A stretch of 64,000 bases of DNA, taken from NCBI GenBank assembly GCA_005223045.1, contig NJBM01000004.1, forward strand, positions 186,001 through 250,000, in the 5' to 3' direction. Positions 50,998 to 58,418 of the stretch are shown one piece after another. A program made the translations under genes and the position numbers. The notes beneath the pieces are model-generated. The model did no database searches. It was given only the letters and a program-made list of their open reading frames with translations, and was not told where the DNA came from. This stretch comes from Planctomycetes bacterium B3_Pla. GTDB taxonomy: Bacteria; Planctomycetota; Phycisphaerae; Sedimentisphaerales; Anaerobacaceae. How positions within the stretch are numbered: position 1 is the first letter of the stretch; every line of letters begins with the position of its first letter.

Positions 50998-52014
50998 TCA
51001 GACCGGCCTCCAGTTGTTCGATTCAGCCAAAAGGTTCGGGTCGGCAATTACTTTCCCGGTAAACTCAACTACTTCGGGCTTTCGCCAGGCTGTTTTGTAA
51101 TCGTCCCAGACCTGTTTGAGGCTCTGCTTCTTCAAGTCCCCGCAAGTAAAAGGCAGAGGGCCGATGAGCTTGACTTTGCCGTTGGGTATGATCAGCAGAC
51201 TTGCCGAGGGACATTCCAGGCGGTACTTCAATTCCTCGATCACGTCATACGGATAGTAATAGACTTTCATCTTGCCTTCGTACCGGGCGGCCTTTTCCTG
51301 AACGACTTCAAAGAATTTATCATACTCTGCGTCGGACGGGCATATAATATCCCAGTTCTTTGCTGCCCGGCCGATTCGCATTGTCTTGCCCGTGTAGAGG
51401 CCGTAAACTCCCAGTGAATAAGCCAAATCGCAAAGGTCGCCGATCTCATGGATATTGAACTTGGTGGGCACAAAGACAATCTCGGTATTGACGCCGCGAT
51501 CGAGAAGATATTTGCAGGCCTCTATTGCCTTTTCCCAGTCCCCTGCCAATCTCAAGCTCTCGTGCGCCTGGGAGGTTGCCCCGTCAATGCTCACCTGCAC
51601 GGACCGCATCTTTAGCGCTGCGAGTTTGTCGGCGACTTCTTCGTCGATGAATTCACCGTTGGTCTCTATTTTGAGACTGATGTTGTTGTCCCTGATGATC
51701 TGGCAGGCGTCAAAAATGTGAGGGCAAAGCAACGGCTCTCCGCCCGAGATAGCAACGTAAGGAATGTCCAGCTCCACGATCTGCCGGCAGAAATCGAGCG
51801 ACTGCTCCTTTGTCATCTCATCGGGCATACTGTGGCCCGATTCCTCACAGCAATGCAGGCATCCCAGGTTGCAGGCTGAATTGATCTGCCAGGCGATAAA
51901 AAGCGGGGATTCATAATCCTCGAACCTGGTCCCTTCGAACATCGCTCGTAATTCGTTATCAGGCCCCGGGTTGGTCAGCCTGTTCAAGTCCTTGCCTTCT
52001 GCTACAATATCCAT
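50998..52014 (-). CDS. Radical SAM peptide-modifying enzyme
   Basis: A 338-residue radical SAM protein. The cluster motif is CNLGCLHC with Cys48, Cys52 and Cys55; then AISGGEPLLCPHIFDA (glycine-rich strand), VSIDGA and the barrel. The C-terminus has only two Cys in the region where a SPASM domain would bind an extra cluster (LECPSASLLI and FTCGDLKKQSLKQVW), so it is a shortened SPASM or twitch. The start at 52014 is set by SD AGGAG, which overlaps the end of the PqqD-like gene. With a PqqD-like gene two bases upstream and a peptide gene beyond, it should modify that peptide. Confidence 0.88.
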   Translation of the reverse strand: MDIVAEGKDLNRLTNPGPDNELRAMFEGTRFEDYESPLFIAWQINSACNLGCLHCCEESGHSMPDEMTKEQSLDFCRQIVELDIPYVAISGGEPLLCPHIFDACQIIRDNNISLKIETNGEFIDEEVADKLAALKMRSVQVSIDGATSQAHESLRLAGDWEKAIEACKYLLDRGVNTEIVFVPTKFNIHEIGDLCDLAYSLGVYGLYTGKTMRIGRAAKNWDIICPSDAEYDKFFEVVQEKAARYEGKMKVYYYPYDVIEELKYRLECPSASLLIIPNGKVKLIGPLPFTCGDLKKQSLKQVWDDYKTAWRKPEVVEFTGKVIADPNLLAESNNWRPV

Positions 52015-52016
52015 GC

Positions 52017-52280
52017 TTACTCCTGTGAACTTTCGCAAATTATCTTGTTTGATTTCAACTGCTCGGCAAACTCGGCTATGTCTTTTTCCATCGCTTCTCT
52101 GTCGCCGTCATAGCTGTCAGCGAGAGTGCTGACTATCTCGGGCAGATCCATTCCTTGCTCGACCAGCCGCAAAATCTCGCTGCCCACCTCGTCGGTGATG
52201 AAGATTTTTTCGGTCAGCGTGTCGAATACGACCGTCCCGAATTTTTCCTTCCTGATTTTCGTGTGTTCGGTGAAATTCAT
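52017..52280 (-). CDS. PqqD-like RiPP recognition protein
   Basis: An 87-residue protein with the PqqD/RRE fold pattern: FGTVVFDTLTEKIFITDEVGSEILRLVEQGMDLPEIVSTLADSY has the winged-helix strands and the helix that clamps leader peptides. PqqD-like proteins hold a precursor peptide and bring it to a radical SAM enzyme. The gene ends two bases before the radical SAM ATG and follows a 214-base gap after the peptide gene. SD GAGAGG precedes the ATG. Confidence 0.88.
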   Translation of the reverse strand: MNFTEHTKIRKEKFGTVVFDTLTEKIFITDEVGSEILRLVEQGMDLPEIVSTLADSYDGDREAMEKDIAEFAEQLKSNKIICESSQE

Positions 52281-52302
52281 CCGAGCCTCTCTTTCTTTTC
52301 TA

Positions 52303-52425
52303 TACCTGAAATTGCGTCATTGCAAGCGAAGTTAAGGATACTCCCCCCCACGGTGTCTCGGGTCTGCTCAATGTGAGCGCGAACCTGCCAATGAGATTGC
52401 CATCCCCCCACAGGCGGAGCGAACA
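52303..52425. repeat. Degenerate dispersed repeat in the peptide operon
   Basis: The gap between the peptide and pqqD-like genes contains GCGTCATTGCAAGCGAAGTT and CACGGTGTCTCGGGTCTGCT, repeat-like vocabulary of the GTCATTGCGAGCGAAG type common in these genomes. The 72-residue minus-strand frame across it looks non-coding. Confidence 0.4.
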
Positions 52426-52494
52426 AATCCAACATAGAAAATTCCGCGAAAAACGCGTAACCGAGTAATACCCCTCCGCCCCTGGCACAGGTCA

Positions 52495-52641
52495 TTAAGT
52501 GAATCTAATATAAGGCTGGGCCATCACTTTGCCGGAAACGTCCTCGAGCTTTGGCTTTTGCCATTTCTTCTTCGTTTTGCCTTCCTTGACCTGACTGACA
52601 GCCGTTTGTCCCTGGTTGATTTCCACTTGTTTCCTGTCCAT
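52495..52641 (-). CDS. 48-residue candidate RiPP precursor peptide
   Basis: A small gene read from the sequence, too short for usual gene finders. The peptide begins MDRKQVEINQGQTAVSQ, has a Lys-rich middle (KTKKKW, residues 22-27) and ends KPKLEDVSGKVMAQPYIRFT (residues 29-48). It has no Cys; Trp27, Tyr44 and Phe47 are the aromatic residues. A strong SD (AAAGGAG, nine bases upstream) and a promoter (52724-52752) precede it. The PqqD-like and radical SAM genes follow on the same strand. Leader near the N-terminus and core near the C-terminus is the usual order, but the cut site is unknown. I do not recognise a named family with certainty. Confidence 0.75.
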   Translation of the reverse strand: MDRKQVEINQGQTAVSQVKEGKTKKKWQKPKLEDVSGKVMAQPYIRFT

Positions 52642-52723
52642 AAACTACGTCTCCTTTTCATTCGTTGCCATAAAGCCTGCAGGACCCAACGGGATCTTGC
52701 CGCAGGAACCAACAAGAAAACGT

Positions 52724-52752
52724 AATATATTCAGTCTTTCGTCCAAATGCAA
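52724..52752 (-). promoter_or_regulatory. Promoter of the peptide operon
   Basis: On the minus strand TTGCAT (52752-52747), a 17-base spacer and TATATT (52729-52724). The leader of about 75 bases contains CCTGC and GCAGG arms that could pair before the SD. Confidence 0.6.
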
Positions 52753-52920
52753 AGTTTTTTTGAGATTTTTCGCCTTGCACCGATAACCTGCTCATCGTGT
52801 GGTCTCCGATCCGCCTATTTCGACCCGTCTGTGAAAAGATAGGGGGCAAGAGCACCAAATGTTGTACAATGGATACTCACCTTTCCGGTTGAACACGAAA
52901 AAGAAGATTAGGTGAGAGTC

Positions 52921-53754
52921 ATGGAGCATTTTTCCCTGGTAGAGTACAGACCATTTCAGTCAATGTCTGAAACTGTAAGGAAATGTAGCAGCATGCGGTG
53001 CAGGCAGTATCTCCCCGGCGAGCATTTACAGCCCTACATATCCTGTTATTGGACAATGACATCGGACGTGGAATTGGCAGAGCCGATCTCGCACAGAGTC
53101 ATCCCCGATGGATGTGTTGACATAATTTTCGACCTGTGTGGATGTTCTTATGGAGAGGCGGCTTCCATTGCCGGAACTATGACCAGGCCCATATTTGCAG
53201 AACTGAGAGGCCGGGTTAACTACCTGGCAATTCGATTTCTACCCGGCGGCTTCCTGCATTTTTTTGACAGTCCCGCGTATCATTTTACCGACCGCATCAT
53301 TCCATTGGAGATGATGTCAGGCAAAGGGCAGCACGATCTAACGGAACGATTGATTCGGGAAAGTCCCATCAGCGACAAGATAGAATTGCTCGAAAGCTAC
53401 TTAGGCGGTCTCTTGATGAGAAATAACAGGAACGATCCGGCAGTAAGAAGCACCCTGCGCAATATTCTCAAACATAAGGGCAACATTGAGATTTCGCAGT
53501 TGTCAAGGAACGCAAATACCAGTCGGAGGCAATTATGCAGAAAGTTCAGTAAGTGGATTGGCATCAGCCCAAAGTCTTTTTGCAGGATAATTCGTTTTCA
53601 GAACATCTTGCGGGCACTGCCCCCTCGTTCAAGACGCAATTTGCTGCATGTTGCTTTGGACGGCGGTTACTACGACCAATCTCACTTTATTCATGAGTTC
53701 AATTCCTATTACGGACTGAATCCTTCGGAGTTCCTAAGACACGAAAAATTTTGA
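52921..53754 (+). CDS. AraC family transcriptional regulator
   Basis: A 277-residue regulator. The N-terminal ligand-sensing domain is of the DUF6597 type (YLPGEHLQPYISCYW, HRVIPDGCVDIIFDL, FLPGGFLHFF); the C-terminus has two AraC helix-turn-helices (IEISQLSRNANTSRRQLCRKF, then LHVALDGGYYDQSHFIHEFN) and ends NPSEFLRHEKF. The ATG at 52921 is preferred over a GTG at 52912. It is divergent from the peptide operon across a 280-base region and may control it; it also precedes the VOC gene. Confidence 0.88.
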   Translation: MEHFSLVEYRPFQSMSETVRKCSSMRCRQYLPGEHLQPYISCYWTMTSDVELAEPISHRVIPDGCVDIIFDLCGCSYGEAASIAGTMTRPIFAELRGRVNYLAIRFLPGGFLHFFDSPAYHFTDRIIPLEMMSGKGQHDLTERLIRESPISDKIELLESYLGGLLMRNNRNDPAVRSTLRNILKHKGNIEISQLSRNANTSRRQLCRKFSKWIGISPKSFCRIIRFQNILRALPPRSRRNLLHVALDGGYYDQSHFIHEFNSYYGLNPSEFLRHEKF

Positions 53755-53863
53755 ACATGTCCGATTTTTACAATACCGGCAGCGTCGTGATTGATACCTT
53801 TTAACAAAATGGCTGGTTGAAAGCTTATCGGCGAAGAATTTAGGTCTGATGAAAGGATGGGCA

Positions 53864-54418
53864 ATGAAGAAAAGAATCGGATTAATTCTGAAGATTGCAG
53901 CAATTTCCTTTTTGACTATACGTTTGGGAGGTTATGCAGCGGCTGACAAAAGGAGTAAGGATTTTGCGAACCAGTCCATGAAGAATGAAGGGGCAAAAAG
54001 GATGTACAAGAAGCTTACGACAAATATGATGGTTGAGGATGTAAATCGTACAGTAGATTTCTACAGTGATGTTCTCGGATTTGAATTTGTTATGGGTGTG
54101 CCGCAAGACAGTCAGGAGATTGTAACTGCAAAGCAAAAGGGTCAGACATTAGGTTTTGCGATAGTAAAGTGCGGGGATGTAGAAATGATGTTTCAGACGA
54201 GAAAAAGTCTGGCTGAGGAAATCCCCGAGTTTAATGGCATGAAGATCGGCGGTTCTTTGACTTTCTACGTAGAAGTGGAAAACGTTGAGGGATTGTATGC
54301 CGAATTGAAAGATAAAGTCACAATTCTTAAAGACATACAAACGACTTTCTATGGAAAGCGGGAATTCTATATTCGAGACTGCAATGGTTATATTCTGACT
54401 TTTGCAGGAGACGTTTGA
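53864..54418 (+). CDS. VOC/glyoxalase-fold protein with an N-terminal signal-like helix
   Basis: A 184-residue protein. Residues 1-28 are a basic then hydrophobic segment (KKRIGLILKIAAISFLTIRLGG), probably a signal peptide or anchor. The VOC domain follows: NMMVEDVNRTVDFYSDVLGFEF, MMFQTRK and FYIRDCNGYILTF, with the metal ligand positions only partly kept. VOC proteins include glyoxalases, dioxygenases and antibiotic-binding proteins. The ATG at 53864 has SD AAAGGA, better than that of the ATG at 53849. It follows the AraC gene and may be its target. Confidence 0.8.
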   Translation: MKKRIGLILKIAAISFLTIRLGGYAAADKRSKDFANQSMKNEGAKRMYKKLTTNMMVEDVNRTVDFYSDVLGFEFVMGVPQDSQEIVTAKQKGQTLGFAIVKCGDVEMMFQTRKSLAEEIPEFNGMKIGGSLTFYVEVENVEGLYAELKDKVTILKDIQTTFYGKREFYIRDCNGYILTFAGDV

Positions 54419-54429
54419 GGGCTGACTCT

Positions 54430-54699
54430 ATGACACAATCCACCTCAGACCAGTTGACACAAATTCCCGGCGTAGGCGAAGCAATCGCTCAACATATCCG
54501 AAACATCGGGATTAGCTCCATCAGCCAGCTCAAAGACAAGAATCCTGAGAAGCTCTATCAGAGACTTTGCGATTTTAAGGCCGGCCCGGTCGATAGGTGT
54601 ATGCTCTACGTGTTGCGCTGCGCGGTGTACTACGCCTCGAACGCCGAGCACGATCCGGAGTTGCTCAAATGGTGGAACTGGAAGGGCGATGTGTGTTGA
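54430..54699 (+). CDS. Cdd1/pathogenicity-locus-type helix-hairpin-helix protein
   Basis: An 89-residue protein with IPGVGEAIAQHIRNIGI (helix-hairpin-helix, residues 13-29), then NPEKLYQRLCDFKAGPVDRCMLYVLRCAVYYAS and the end DPELLKWWNWKG. This is the Cdd1 family, named for a phage-like pathogenicity locus but found widely. A DNA- or RNA-binding role is likely from the hairpin motif, with function unknown. It follows the VOC gene closely on the same strand. Confidence 0.8.
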   Translation: MTQSTSDQLTQIPGVGEAIAQHIRNIGISSISQLKDKNPEKLYQRLCDFKAGPVDRCMLYVLRCAVYYASNAEHDPELLKWWNWKGDVC

Positions 54700-54732
54700 G
54701 AATCGACTTTTAAGCGAACACGTCCTGACTTG

Positions 54733-55830
54733 TCATTCCTGGCACTGGGCGACTTTGAGCGGCAGCGTCGCCGGCAGTCGAACCGTGAAGGCTGAACCGG
54801 AACCTTTCTTGCTCTCAACGCTGACGGTGCCATTGTGGCCCAACACGATCTGACGGGCTATCGCCAGGCTCAAGCCCCGGCCCTGTGCTTGGCGGTCGGC
54901 GTTGGGACCCGAGAATTCATCGAACACGTAGGGCTGGTACTGGGGGTCGATGCCTTCACCGTTGTCGGTTATGCTCAGGCACACGTCATCATTGTCACTG
55001 GAGACATGAACGGTTACACTCCCGCCGGACCGGCTAAAGCGAACTGCATTATCGAGGATCGCCGCGACCACCGTGTTGATCTGCTGCTCGTCGAGGCAGA
55101 TAGTCGGGTTAATTGCGAATTCCTCCTCGATTTTGACATTTCGATTTGTTGCTTCGGCGGAAATCTCACCAATTACTCCACGGACCAGCGCGCCCAAATT
55201 GGTCGGAACCATACTGAATTGCCGCTCTCCGGATTTTAGCGAGCTGAGAACCATAGCATTATCAAAGAAGCGGTGCAGGTATTCGGTGACGCAGTGTATC
55301 TGTTCGAGAAGCGGCCTTAACTCTTCGGCGTCGATGTTCTTTTGAGACAGCAACATCTCAGCCGGCCCGATGAGATCGTTGAGCTGAGAGCATGCTTCCT
55401 GGGTCAGCAGCCTCAAAATGTTGGTCTTGAACCGATCCACTTCTTCGGCAGAGTTAAGGCGCTGATACACCCGCATCTTTGCCATCAGTTCGGCCTCGTC
55501 AAACGGTTTGGTGATATAGTCGTCCGCACCCGCTTCATATCCTTTGAGACGTTCGGATACCATCGCCAGGCTGGATACCATGATGATCTTCGTACGCGCC
55601 AGCATGGAGTCTTTCCGCATCCGGCGGCATACTTCGTAGCCGTCCAGGCCCGGCATCATCACGTCGAGCAGAACGATTTCAGGCTGAAAATCCGCCGCTG
55701 TTTTGAGAGCCTGTTTGCCCGATGAGGCAGTTCTGAGATCGTATTCTTCTTCGCTAAGCATCCGCCGGACGATTGCCAGATCAAGTGCGTCATCATCGAT
55801 AGCTAATACCCTGGATCGCTTTTGTACCAT
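54733..55830 (-). CDS. Response regulator fused to a degenerate histidine kinase
   Basis: A 365-residue protein. The receiver domain has the acid pair (AIDDD near 10-14), phospho-Asp56 in LLDVMMPG and Lys108 in ITKPFD. The following helical region aligns with a HisKA dimer domain, but the site of the phosphorylated His reads LTQEACSQL, with Gln in place of His. The ATPase domain is intact in form (ILDNAVRFSR, ITDNGEGID, GRGLSLAIARQ). So it may bind ATP and relay a signal without autophosphorylating in the usual way. A terminator separates it from the CDF gene upstream. Confidence 0.85.
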   Translation of the reverse strand: MVQKRSRVLAIDDDALDLAIVRRMLSEEEYDLRTASSGKQALKTAADFQPEIVLLDVMMPGLDGYEVCRRMRKDSMLARTKIIMVSSLAMVSERLKGYEAGADDYITKPFDEAELMAKMRVYQRLNSAEEVDRFKTNILRLLTQEACSQLNDLIGPAEMLLSQKNIDAEELRPLLEQIHCVTEYLHRFFDNAMVLSSLKSGERQFSMVPTNLGALVRGVIGEISAEATNRNVKIEEEFAINPTICLDEQQINTVVAAILDNAVRFSRSGGSVTVHVSSDNDDVCLSITDNGEGIDPQYQPYVFDEFSGPNADRQAQGRGLSLAIARQIVLGHNGTVSVESKKGSGSAFTVRLPATLPLKVAQCQE

Positions 55831-55887
55831 AACGCGTATATCGGACAGAAGCTGACCCTGTATTAGCTATTACTTGAGTCTTGGGCT

Positions 55888-55924
55888 AAAAATCTTCCTG
55901 TCGGAGCAGGATTCCGACAGGAAG
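55888..55924 (-). terminator. Terminator after the CDF transporter gene
   Basis: A perfect 12-base stem (CTTCCTGTCGGA/TCCGACAGGAAG) with a seven-base loop, followed on the minus strand by ATTTTTAG. It lies 80 bases after the CDF stop. Confidence 0.8.
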
Positions 55925-56003
55925 CCTTGCTCCCTGCGAGGAAAAGACGCGTATGCATCACGTTTCGCTGTTGGATTCTTGTTTCCTGCCGCACTGCGAA
56001 AGG

Positions 56004-56903
56004 TCACTTTCTCAACTCAGGCGTATCCGGCTCGATGTGGATGGTGATGTTGATAGGGCGCGTTATCTGCTCATCCAGGGCTTTTTCCAGATTCTCGGTT
56101 ATTTGGTGTGCGGCCGTCACGCTCAAATCCGGCTCGACAAGGATGTGCAGGTCGAGAAAGACTTCTCTGCCGACCGTGCGGGTTCGCAGCTTATGCCAAT
56201 GGTGTATAGATGAGTCGGACTCGATTATGCGTTTGATATGCTCAATCGTGCTCGAATCGGCAGCGCTCTCGGTCAGTTCACGCAGGCAATCACCCGCAAT
56301 GTGAATGCCGACAAGTATTATCATCAGGCCAACCGCGACGGCGGCGAGCTGGTCGCCGTACTCGAAGCCGAACCACCGAATCGACAAAAAACCTGCGACA
56401 ACCGCGACCGAACTCAGAGCGTCACTACGTTGGTGCCAGGCGTTTGCATAGAGAGCGGGACTGTGCCATTTTATGGCGACTTTCCTGGTCAACCTGTAAA
56501 GAAGCTCTTTGGCAACAACAGAAATGATTGCGACAACGAGCACCGGCATACCGGGCTTTGCGATTTTGCCTTTTGCTATGTCTATCGCGGCGTAGCAGAT
56601 CATTGCCGAGCCGACACAGATAAGGAAAAAGGCGATAAAACCGGCCGAGAAGGTTTCGATTCGACCGTGGCCGTAGGGATGCTTCGTGTCGGGCTCCTTC
56701 GAGCCGAAGTGATAACCTAAAAGGACGGCCACGTCGGTGGTTATGTCGGAAAGCGAGTGAAGGCCGTCCGCCACAAGGGCGATTGAGCCGCTGAAAAAAC
56801 CTACAGCGAGTTTGGTGGCAAGGAGGCAGATGTTCGTCGCGATGCCGATGTTTGTAACTGATTTTATCGCGTTGCCGGCGGCCGTTTTCTTGTCGTCGTT
56901 CAT
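56004..56903 (-). CDS. Cation diffusion facilitator (CDF) transporter
   Basis: A 299-residue metal exporter with six hydrophobic segments. The metal-site helices show DGLHSLSDITTDV (residues about 43-55) and HQRSDALSSVAVV (HxxxD, near 157); the cytosolic domain ends HIEPDTPELRK. It would expel zinc, iron or a similar divalent ion using the proton gradient. It follows glmM by 7 bases. Confidence 0.9.
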   Translation of the reverse strand: MNDDKKTAAGNAIKSVTNIGIATNICLLATKLAVGFFSGSIALVADGLHSLSDITTDVAVLLGYHFGSKEPDTKHPYGHGRIETFSAGFIAFFLICVGSAMICYAAIDIAKGKIAKPGMPVLVVAIISVVAKELLYRLTRKVAIKWHSPALYANAWHQRSDALSSVAVVAGFLSIRWFGFEYGDQLAAVAVGLMIILVGIHIAGDCLRELTESAADSSTIEHIKRIIESDSSIHHWHKLRTRTVGREVFLDLHILVEPDLSVTAAHQITENLEKALDEQITRPINITIHIEPDTPELRK

Positions 56904-56910
56904 CGGTATC

Positions 56911-58287
56911 TCAGCTCAAAACTTCGTCGCGTATTTTCGAGACCGCATCGATGTATTCCTGAGCGGCGGGCCGGTCTTTTGCTTCGATTATGACGCGCAT
57001 GACAGGCTCGGTATTGCTGGCTCTGGCGTGGATCCAGCCGTCTTCGAAATCGAATCGGCAGCCGTCTGTGGTGTCGAGTCTGGCGCCGGCAAACTTGTCT
57101 TTTGCCAAATCCAGGACTCGCCGGGCCTGGGTATGGTCGGCCGCAAACTTGGCTTTATTCATATAGTAACCGCCGAGTTCGCCGACCAATTGGGTGACGG
57201 TCTTTCCGGTCTCAGCCATAAGTTGCAGGATCAGGGCGATCCCCACGAGGCTGTCGCGGACCGGCCCCACTCGCAAATCAATGACGCCGCCGTTGCCCTC
57301 GCCGCCGATGATGCAATCGTTCTCGAGCATCGCTGCGGCAACGTTTGCCTCGCCGACGGCAGTGCGGATGACCCGGCCGCCGGCCTTCTCGGCTATATCA
57401 TCAATCATTCTCGAAGTCGATAGATTTGTCGCCGCATTGCCGGTTCTTTTGGCGAAGATGTGTTTCGCGGCAAGAGCAAGAGTGTACTCTTCACCGACAT
57501 ACATCCCGTTTTCATCGACGATTGCCAGTCTGTCGGCGTCGGGATCCTGAGCGAAGCCAACGTCGGTCCCTTCGGCCTGGACTATCTGGCCAAGACCCGC
57601 CAGATTCTCAGCAGTCGGCTCAGGTTCATGGGCGAACGAGCCGCTGGGTTCATCGTTGACCGGAACCACTTCACAGCCAAGCTCTACCAACAGCTTCTTC
57701 GTGATGGGGCCTCCGGCGCCGTTGACGCTGTCTAAAACGACCTTGAACTTTCTTGCAGCTATCGCTTCCCTATCAACAATCGCCAGAACCTTGGAGATAT
57801 GAACGGCATCGGTTTGCTCGCTGGAGGTCACTTTGCCGCGACTGGCCGAGTCTGCAAAAGCGAAATCCTTATCAAAAAAGCACCGCCTGATTTGCTCGGC
57901 TTCCAACGGCGGCGGGGCGATGCCGTTGCCGAGGAGCAGCTTTATGCCGTTGTATTGAATCGGGTTGTGCGAGGCGGTTATGACCACGCCGCCGGTGCAG
58001 GCAAGCTGCCTCAACATGACACTCACGCCGGGTGTGGTCACGAGCCCCAAATCAATCACGTCAATTCCAACGGAGCATAATCCCGCCATCACGGCTGATC
58101 CCAACATTTGCCCGCTGGGCCGGGAATCCCTGCCGAGACATACTGTCAATTGCTGCTCTTTTGCCGGGTATTTGTTTTTCAAGAACGTGCCGAATGCGCA
58201 GCCGTAATCGGTGGCGACCGAAGCGGTAAGATTCTCGCCGACGATGCCTCTCATCCCGCTGATACTCACCATCAACTTCTCAGCCAT
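56911..58287 (-). CDS. glmM: Phosphoglucosamine mutase-type phosphohexomutase
   Basis: A 458-residue alpha-phosphohexomutase. It has the phospho-Ser at residue 106 in TASHNP, the metal loop DPDADRLAI near 250, the sugar-binding loop GEGNGG and the C-terminal phosphate-binding RASNTEPVMR. It converts glucosamine-6-P to glucosamine-1-P for cell-wall precursors; a broader phosphomannomutase role is possible. The ATG at 58287 was chosen because the longer frame upstream (residues like TQYAIRYTQY) is the translation of an iterated repeat. Confidence 0.88.
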   Translation of the reverse strand: MAEKLMVSISGMRGIVGENLTASVATDYGCAFGTFLKNKYPAKEQQLTVCLGRDSRPSGQMLGSAVMAGLCSVGIDVIDLGLVTTPGVSVMLRQLACTGGVVITASHNPIQYNGIKLLLGNGIAPPPLEAEQIRRCFFDKDFAFADSASRGKVTSSEQTDAVHISKVLAIVDREAIAARKFKVVLDSVNGAGGPITKKLLVELGCEVVPVNDEPSGSFAHEPEPTAENLAGLGQIVQAEGTDVGFAQDPDADRLAIVDENGMYVGEEYTLALAAKHIFAKRTGNAATNLSTSRMIDDIAEKAGGRVIRTAVGEANVAAAMLENDCIIGGEGNGGVIDLRVGPVRDSLVGIALILQLMAETGKTVTQLVGELGGYYMNKAKFAADHTQARRVLDLAKDKFAGARLDTTDGCRFDFEDGWIHARASNTEPVMRVIIEAKDRPAAQEYIDAVSKIRDEVLS

Positions 58288-58296
58288 AGCAAACTC

Positions 58297-58412
58297 GTAT
58301 TGCGTATATCGTATTGCGTATTGCGTCAAAACCACTCATGCGGAGTCGGAATTCTACGTGAAAATGATAAATATTTCTTTATTACGCAATACGCATAACG
58401 CATCACGCAATA
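58297..58412. repeat. Inverted iterated tracts between serA and glmM
   Basis: CGTATTGCGTAT-type units at 58297-58327 face ACGCAATACGCATAACGC-type units at 58384-58412, so the spacer can form a long imperfect hairpin. The vocabulary matches 16497-16545. Confidence 0.6.
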
Positions 58413-58418
58413 CGAAAG

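Noticed and set aside
52524-52715. A 63-residue Arg/Lys-rich frame overlapping the peptide gene
   Set aside because: It is an alternate frame of the 48-residue gene, starts inside its leader and has no SD.
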